Of a DNA stretch of 10,211 nucleotides, positions 5,854 to 10,211 are shown piece after piece. This DNA is from Gemmatimonadota bacterium (GTDB lineage Bacteria; Gemmatimonadota; Gemmatimonadetes; Gemmatimonadales; GWC2-71-9). The first letter of the stretch is position 1; every line of letters starts with the position of its first letter. The notes beneath the pieces are model-generated. The model saw only the letters and a list, made by a program, of their open reading frames with translations, searched no databases and had not been told where the DNA came from. The stretch is taken from contig JACZUR010000057.1 in assembly GCA_022573095.1 (NCBI GenBank), positions 1-10,211 of the forward strand, given 5' to 3'. The translations under genes were made by a program, and so were the position numbers.

Positions 5854-6906
5854 ATGACAAACTCCGCTCACAGAAAAGCTAGTTACCGAACCGAGGACTT
5901 CAATTATACGTTGCCGCCGGAGCTGATCGCTCAGAGCCCCGTTGCGACTCGCGACGAGAGTCGGTTGCTGGTATTGAACCGGCAAATCGATACCGTCGAG
6001 CACAAAGAGTTCCGCGACATTGTCGATCTTGGCGGACCAGGTGACCTCATAGTTGTCAACTCCAGCAGGGTCATACCAGCGCGACTGCATGCCACCCGCG
6101 ATAACGGGAGGACTGCCGAGGTCCTTCTGGTGCACCAAACGTCGCTAAACACGTGGCGAGTAATGGTACATCCGGGGGGTAAACTCAAGGTTGGGCGGCA
6201 GCTTCACTTCGAATCTCACGGTGATGCTGAGGTTACGGGTGTGTTAGGTGGCGGGCTCAGGGAAATCACATTTGATCCCGGGTTGGATGTGAACGCGCTG
6301 ATGGCGGACCTTGGATCGGTGCCGCTTCCGCCTTATATCCACCGGGAACCCGAGGACGCCGATAGCGAGAGATATCAGACGATATTTGCAATCGAGGATG
6401 GAAGTGTAGCGGCACCGACAGCCGGTCTTCACTTCACCCCGGAACTCGTAACCAAACTCAAGAACAAGGGCATCGATTTTGCCGAGATACTCCTCCACGT
6501 CGGCCCCGGCACGTTCAAACCCGTAGCAGTCGAAGACCCACAAGACCACGAGATGCATTCGGAGTGGTACCGCCTACCTGAGAAAACGGCGCGCCTGGTC
6601 AACCGTGTTCGTGAGAGCCGGGGACGAGTATGGGCCGTTGGCTCGACGGCAGCCCGCGTTCTCGAAATCTGCACCAGTGACTCTATCACCAGCGCCGGCT
6701 CCGGTTGGACCAGCAAGTTTATCTTCCCACCGTACGAGTTCGAGGGAGTCGATGTGTTGATTACCAACTTCCACCAGCCTCGTTCGTCCTTGCTAATGCT
6801 CGTCACGGCATTCGGAGGTTACGAGCGAGTCATGGCAGCTTATGATACCGCGATCGAAGCGAAGTACAGATTCTACAGCTATGGTGACGCAATGGTGATC
6901 GTCTAG
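5854..6906 (+). CDS. queA: S-adenosylmethionine:tRNA ribosyltransferase-isomerase QueA
   Basis: QueA transfers and isomerises the ribosyl part of SAM onto preQ1-modified tRNA to form epoxyqueuosine, the step after Tgt. The 350-residue product from ATG 5854 has the expected length and motifs: FNYTLPPELIAQSP (16-29), SRLLVLNR, VVNSSRVIPARL (67-78; many homologues have NDTR or NNTR, here NSSR), AAPTAGLHFT (186-195), HVGPGTFKPV, TNFHQPRSSLLMLVTAFGG and the C-terminal YRFYSYGDAMVI. In-frame starts at TTG 5755 and GTG 5821 would run into ruvB or add non-family residues; no site has a good Shine-Dalgarno, so the exact start is uncertain by about 11 residues. The gene starts 37 bases after ruvB and ends one base before tgt. 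Confidence 0.96.
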   Translation: MTNSAHRKASYRTEDFNYTLPPELIAQSPVATRDESRLLVLNRQIDTVEHKEFRDIVDLGGPGDLIVVNSSRVIPARLHATRDNGRTAEVLLVHQTSLNTWRVMVHPGGKLKVGRQLHFESHGDAEVTGVLGGGLREITFDPGLDVNALMADLGSVPLPPYIHREPEDADSERYQTIFAIEDGSVAAPTAGLHFTPELVTKLKNKGIDFAEILLHVGPGTFKPVAVEDPQDHEMHSEWYRLPEKTARLVNRVRESRGRVWAVGSTAARVLEICTSDSITSAGSGWTSKFIFPPYEFEGVDVLITNFHQPRSSLLMLVTAFGGYERVMAAYDTAIEAKYRFYSYGDAMVIV

Positions 6907-6907
6907 C

Positions 6908-8029
6908 ATGTTCGAGTTCCGGTTAGATGCTACTGATGGGAGGGCTCGAGCCGGTACGCTGAAGCTGCCCCACGGTGTCGTAAGAACCCCTGCATTCATG
7001 CCAGTAGGCACCAACGGAACAGTCCGTGGACTCTCACCAGCCGATCTGATGGGTGTGGGCTCGCAAATCATCCTAGCAAATGCTTACCACCTACATCTCC
7101 GTCCCGGAGAGGATACCGTAACAGCGCTGGGCGGATTAAACCGTTTCATGGCGTGGAACAGACCGATTCTCACGGACTCGGGAGGTTTTCAGATTTTCTC
7201 TCTGGACAAACTCCGGAGCGTTTCCGAAAACGGCGTCGAGTTCCGATCTCATATTGACGGACGACGCCTCGAGATGACCCCAGAAAGCGCAGTGGACATT
7301 CAGAGGAAACTGGGCTCGGACGTCATCATGGCTTTGGATCACGTAATCCCCGGGGAGTCTGACCGAAGCGCGACCGCGGACGCACTTGATAGAACCCAGC
7401 GTTGGTTGGAACGCTGCCACAGCCAATACTCGCTAACGGCCGGTGGACCGGAAAGCCAAACGCTCTGGCCGATAATTCAGGGTGGAGCGTACACCGATCT
7501 CCGGCTGGAGTCTGTGCGAAGAACCTTGGACCTCGAAGATTGGACAGGGATTGCGATCGGAGGGCTGGCGGTTGGTGAACCCAAGCCAGTCATGTATTCC
7601 GTCTTGGATGCCCTAGAATCGTCTTTGCCGACCCGAATCCCTCGTTATCTTATGGGTGTTGGTTTTCCGGAAGACGTTCTGAGATCCGTGGCCGCGGGAG
7701 TGGATCTATTTGACTGCGTGGCGCCGACGAGAAACGGGCGTAACGGCCAGGCCTATACCTCCGACGGACCGCTCAAAATCAAGAATGCGCCTTTCAAGAA
7801 CGATCCTGAACCTCTCGAAGGAGACTGCGACTGCGAGACCTGCACCACGTTCAGCAGGGGCTATCTACGGCATCTATTCATCGCGCAAGAACTGCTGGCG
7901 CTGAGGGCTCTCTCGCTGCATAACGTTAGATTCCTTGTAAGACTGGGTGAGCAGGCGAGGGGAAAAGTGATGGAAGGCACTTTTGAACTATGGTGCAAGA
8001 ATTGGCTTGCAAGATATAGAGGACAATAA
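6908..8029 (+). CDS. tgt: tRNA-guanine transglycosylase
   Basis: Tgt swaps the wobble guanine 34 of GUN-anticodon tRNAs for preQ1, feeding QueA encoded just upstream. The 373-residue TIM-barrel protein shows D90 in LTDSGGFQIFSL, the nucleophile D269 in LFDCVAPTRNGRNGQ, the GGLAVGEPK loop (218-226), and the zinc site C307, C309, C312 and H338 with the same 2-3-26 spacing as the Zymomonas enzyme (C318, C320, C323, H349). The guanine-pocket segment reads ALDHVIPG (142-149) where many bacterial enzymes have DEC-x-PYP: D144 is kept but the following Glu-Cys is His-Val. The gene begins with ATG one base after queA. Its end has three consecutive in-frame stops (TAA, TAG, TGA at 8027-8035). Confidence 0.97.
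   Translation: MFEFRLDATDGRARAGTLKLPHGVVRTPAFMPVGTNGTVRGLSPADLMGVGSQIILANAYHLHLRPGEDTVTALGGLNRFMAWNRPILTDSGGFQIFSLDKLRSVSENGVEFRSHIDGRRLEMTPESAVDIQRKLGSDVIMALDHVIPGESDRSATADALDRTQRWLERCHSQYSLTAGGPESQTLWPIIQGGAYTDLRLESVRRTLDLEDWTGIAIGGLAVGEPKPVMYSVLDALESSLPTRIPRYLMGVGFPEDVLRSVAAGVDLFDCVAPTRNGRNGQAYTSDGPLKIKNAPFKNDPEPLEGDCDCETCTTFSRGYLRHLFIAQELLALRALSLHNVRFLVRLGEQARGKVMEGTFELWCKNWLARYRGQ
8018..8023 (+). promoter_or_regulatory. Ribosome binding site for yajC
   Basis: AGAGGA inside the end of tgt lies eight bases before GTG 8032. It supports the GTG start and so a YajC with a short N-terminal hydrophobic lead before the main membrane segment. Confidence 0.55.
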
Positions 8030-8031
8030 TA

Positions 8032-8370
8032 GTGAATCCAGGATTATTACTACTTCTGTTTGCTCCCTCCGGTCCGGATGCCGGGCGCGGGATGACGATC
8101 TTTCTCTTCCAGATGCTCGCGTTCGTAGCGATCATCTACTTTCTCATGATCCGTCCTAAGGTCCAGCAAGAAAAGAGACACAAAGCGCGTATAGCGGGGA
8201 TAAAACGCGGTGATCAGATCGTTACAGTTGGCGGGATAGTCGCGGAGGTCGTGCACCTCAAGGAAGACAAGCTGACGGTAAAGAGCGGTGAATCTCGACT
8301 CATTGTGCAGCGGGATCGCGTGGCAGACATTTTGACGCACGATTCAGGAGAGAGCGGCAGCAAGCGGTGA
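8032..8370 (+). CDS. yajC: Preprotein translocase accessory subunit YajC
   Basis: YajC is a small inner-membrane protein that associates with SecDF and the SecYEG translocon. The 112-residue product has one clear membrane helix at ~22-38 (IFLFQMLAFVAIIYFLM), followed at once by the family signature IRPKVQQEKRHKA, then a cytoplasmic domain with KRGDQIVTVGGIVAEVV and a C-terminal charged tail. An extra hydrophobic run (GLLLLLF) sits before the helix, common in this family. It begins with GTG two bases after the tgt stop and overlaps def by four bases. The queA-tgt-yajC order is classical; secD and secF, which often follow, are not here. Confidence 0.95.
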   Translation: MNPGLLLLLFAPSGPDAGRGMTIFLFQMLAFVAIIYFLMIRPKVQQEKRHKARIAGIKRGDQIVTVGGIVAEVVHLKEDKLTVKSGESRLIVQRDRVADILTHDSGESGSKR

Positions 8371-8903
8371 GCGTAGTACCTATACATCTGCTTGGCTCAC
8401 CGGTTCTGAAGCAGACCTCGGAGGAAGTCGGAGAGATCGACAGTGCCGTGCGGAAACTGGTGGATGATCTAAAGGACACGATGTACGCCGCAAGTGGGAT
8501 TGGGCTGGCTGCCAACCAGATCGGAGTAACCCGGCGCATCGCCGTTGTCAAGACGGAGGAAGCCGTATCACTAACGCTTATAGACCCCGTCATCCTGTCG
8601 CGCGAAGGCACAGACCGTGGAGAGGAAGGTTGCCTCTCAATTCCGGAGTTATACGCCGACATTGACCGATCAACGCATATCGTAGTTGAGACCACAGATC
8701 TCGATGGCAACAGGGTTAGACTCGATGTCGCGGATCTCCGGGCGCGCGCAATTCAACACGAAATAGATCATTTGGACGGGGTGTTATTCCTAGACCATCT
8801 CAGTCCCTTGAAGAGGCGGCTTTTGTTGCAGAAGTGGAAGAAACTTAGAAAGGGTAAGACCGGATACATCCAGGAAGTTTCAAAACACAACAGCCACGTC
8901 TAA
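8367..8903 (+). CDS. def: Peptide deformylase
   Basis: Def is the metal-dependent hydrolase that removes the formyl group from new N-terminal Met. The 178-residue protein has the three family motifs: GIGLAANQIG (44-53), EEGCLSIP (86-93, metal ligand C89) and QHEIDHLDG (130-138, ligands H131 and H135, catalytic E132). The tail after ~150 is lysine-rich and helical (KWKKLRKGKTG). It starts with GTG in a GTGA overlap with yajC. The nearest Shine-Dalgarno-like AGGAG lies 16 bases upstream, too far to act well, so coupling is likely. Its stop is three bases before fmt, whose product does the opposite reaction on initiator tRNA. Confidence 0.97.
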   Translation: MSVVPIHLLGSPVLKQTSEEVGEIDSAVRKLVDDLKDTMYAASGIGLAANQIGVTRRIAVVKTEEAVSLTLIDPVILSREGTDRGEEGCLSIPELYADIDRSTHIVVETTDLDGNRVRLDVADLRARAIQHEIDHLDGVLFLDHLSPLKRRLLLQKWKKLRKGKTGYIQEVSKHNSHV

Positions 8904-8906
8904 AGT

Positions 8907-9830
8907 ATGCGGATCGTATTCTTTGGCACACCCGAATTCGCTGTGCCATCGCTGAGAGCTCTTCTCGAAGAGGGCTTTGAGGTCTGTGCTGTCGTAACTC
9001 AGCCTGACAAACCGCGGAAACGCTCTCGTTCTCGGCTCATGGCACCGCCAATCAAAGAGTTAGCAATCGAATACGGCCTCGCGGTTGTCCAACCCGAGAA
9101 CCCTTCCGATGCGACTTTCTTGCAGCAACTCCAAGAACATCGGCCAGACCTGGGAGTGGTAGTAGCATACGGCCACATTCTGAGGAAGGCACTGCTAGAA
9201 CTAATGCCGCTGGGCTTCCTCAACGTGCACGCATCACTCCTCCCGAAGCTCCGCGGGGCCGCCCCTATCCAGCACGCCATCATACAAGGTCTCGACGAAA
9301 CGGGCGTTTCTATAATGAGAATTGACGAAGGTTTGGACACCGGTCCCGTACTCATGACCATTCCGACTCCAATAGCAGCTGACGAAACCGGCGGAGAGTT
9401 GCGCGAGAGACTAGCCGAACTCGGTGCACTGGCAATTATCGAAGCTATGTCGCTTCTGGCGCTAGGGAAATTGAGTTTTCAGCCGCAGAATCATGAGGAT
9501 GCAACGCATGCGCCGAAGATCGATTCAGATTCAGCCCGCATTGATTGGACCAAGGATGCGGCGATGGTCGCGCGTCTAGTCAGAGCTCTTGACCCGGAAC
9601 CCGGTTCTTGGTCCCAGGTCAACGACAGGAGAGTACAATTTTTTGGGCCGGCGGAAGTTGACGGAGATGGACTCCCCGGACTGGTTCTGGCACTAGAACC
9701 CACGATGACCGTCGCGACCGGCGCTGGCGCTCTCCAGTTTCTCGATGTTAAACCGTCAGGAAGTCGCCGTATGCCAGCCACCGACTGGATTCGAGGGCGA
9801 GCGATTAACGTGGGAGATTCCTTCACGTGA
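8907..9830 (+). CDS. fmt: Methionyl-tRNA formyltransferase
   Basis: Fmt formylates Met on initiator tRNA with 10-formyltetrahydrofolate. The 307-residue protein starts MRIVFFGTPEFAVPSL, then TQPDKPRKRSRSRL (the basic tRNA-contact loop, here strongly Arg/Lys rich), and the catalytic region with N106, H108 (NVHASLLPKLRGAAPIQ) and D144 (DEGLDTGPVL), the same numbers as in the E. coli enzyme. SLLP at 110-113 is the folate-binding signature. The C-terminal OB-fold domain covers ~210-307. There is no Shine-Dalgarno near the ATG three bases after def, so reinitiation after def is likely. Its stop overlaps the next gene by four bases (GTGA). Confidence 0.97.
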   Translation: MRIVFFGTPEFAVPSLRALLEEGFEVCAVVTQPDKPRKRSRSRLMAPPIKELAIEYGLAVVQPENPSDATFLQQLQEHRPDLGVVVAYGHILRKALLELMPLGFLNVHASLLPKLRGAAPIQHAIIQGLDETGVSIMRIDEGLDTGPVLMTIPTPIAADETGGELRERLAELGALAIIEAMSLLALGKLSFQPQNHEDATHAPKIDSDSARIDWTKDAAMVARLVRALDPEPGSWSQVNDRRVQFFGPAEVDGDGLPGLVLALEPTMTVATGAGALQFLDVKPSGSRRMPATDWIRGRAINVGDSFT

Positions 9831-10211
9831 ACACCCTAGAGCTACCCCGTGTGCACGCAGTGACCACCGATGCCATACTGTCCCGCCAGAACTTCTACGA
9901 TCGGGCTGCGATGCTCGCCGACTCCGAATACCTTGCTATTCATATCCGCGGAAAACATCTGGATGCGGCGACGCTGGCCACAGCCGTCGAAGGCCTCCGC
10001 AAGAGAATCAGGCACACGACGCTTTTCATAAATGACCGGGTTGATCTGGCCCTCATGCTGGAGACCAACGTCCATCTTCCGGCAAACGGGCTCCCCACCG
10101 AGAAAGTTAAGAGACTCGTACCCAAGAACATTATGGTGGGCAGATCGACCCACTCAGCGGCCGAGGCCAGGCACGCGCTCGAGCAGGGGGCCGCCTATGT
10201 GTTCCTCGGTC
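9827..10211 (+). CDS. ThiE/TenI-family TIM-barrel protein, 3' end beyond the window
   Basis: The first 128 residues are present and stop at the window edge at VFLG. Family features in order: PRVHAVTTD first strand (8-15), IHIRGKHL (38-45, in the place of the ThiE QLREK strand), INDRVDLAL (68-76), VHLPANGLP (82-90) and VGRSTHSAAEA (104-114) with H109. True thiamine phosphate synthases usually have HLGQ-x-D at the fourth of these, where the Asp helps bind magnesium and pyrophosphate; here it is HLPANG, as in TenI-like proteins (thiazole tautomerase and relatives). So the protein may act in thiamine biosynthesis as a tautomerase or have another role; synthase activity is less certain. It starts with GTG sharing GTGA with fmt, and GGGAG lies ten bases upstream, a usable ribosome site. 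Confidence 0.85.
   Translation, partial: MNTLELPRVHAVTTDAILSRQNFYDRAAMLADSEYLAIHIRGKHLDAATLATAVEGLRKRIRHTTLFINDRVDLALMLETNVHLPANGLPTEKVKRLVPKNIMVGRSTHSAAEARHALEQGAAYVFLG

Overview
The window looks like a stretch of bacterial chromosome at about 55% GC (hand count of 2821-2880: 33/60). The first ~180 bases stand apart at 74% GC (133/180). The gene content is mostly housekeeping. A PorX-type response regulator/PglZ protein, a yebC-ruvCAB cluster carrying a small zinc-ribbon gene, and a queA-tgt-yajC-def-fmt run followed by a ThiE/TenI-like gene suggest Gemmatimonadota or another FCB-group lineage, probably uncultured. That placement is an inference from protein style and gene order.

Left part (1-2698, all minus strand). 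At the edge lies a broken Rossmann-fold gene that resembles the N-terminus of DUF2520-type NAD(P)-binding proteins. It has one in-frame stop and about three frame lesions. Next comes an intact porX-like gene (258-1823) encoding a receiver domain and an alkaline-phosphatase-superfamily (PglZ) domain with every expected metal ligand present. A 419-base gap with no convincing gene separates it from a small predicted lipoprotein gene (2243-2698).

Middle part (2818-5816, plus strand). The divergent 119-base spacer holds a plausible sigma70-type promoter for yebC. The order is yebC, ruvC, ruvA, a 54-residue CxxC/CxxC zinc-ribbon protein, and ruvB. Each junction is a four-base stop/start overlap (CTGA, GTGA, ATGA, GTGA), so the block is probably translated by coupling. 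RuvC has no ATG, GTG or TTG upstream of its first catalytic aspartate and probably starts at CTG. RuvABC is the Holliday-junction branch-migration and resolution machine. YebC is a ribosome-associated or regulatory protein commonly linked to ruv genes.

Right part (5854-10211, plus strand). QueA and Tgt act in queuosine modification of tRNA, and YajC is the SecDF-associated membrane protein. Def and Fmt are the deformylase and formyltransferase of initiator Met handling. The partial ThiE/TenI-family gene overlaps the fmt stop and runs off the edge. Spacings of -4 to +37 bases and no visible terminator suggest that 2818-10211 is one long operon or a chain of coupled operons.

The most unusual points are the decayed, GC-rich Rossmann gene, the zinc-ribbon gene inside the ruv cluster, the non-canonical ruvC start, and the stand-alone PorX homologue. 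I saw no CRISPR array, IS element, tRNA or rRNA.
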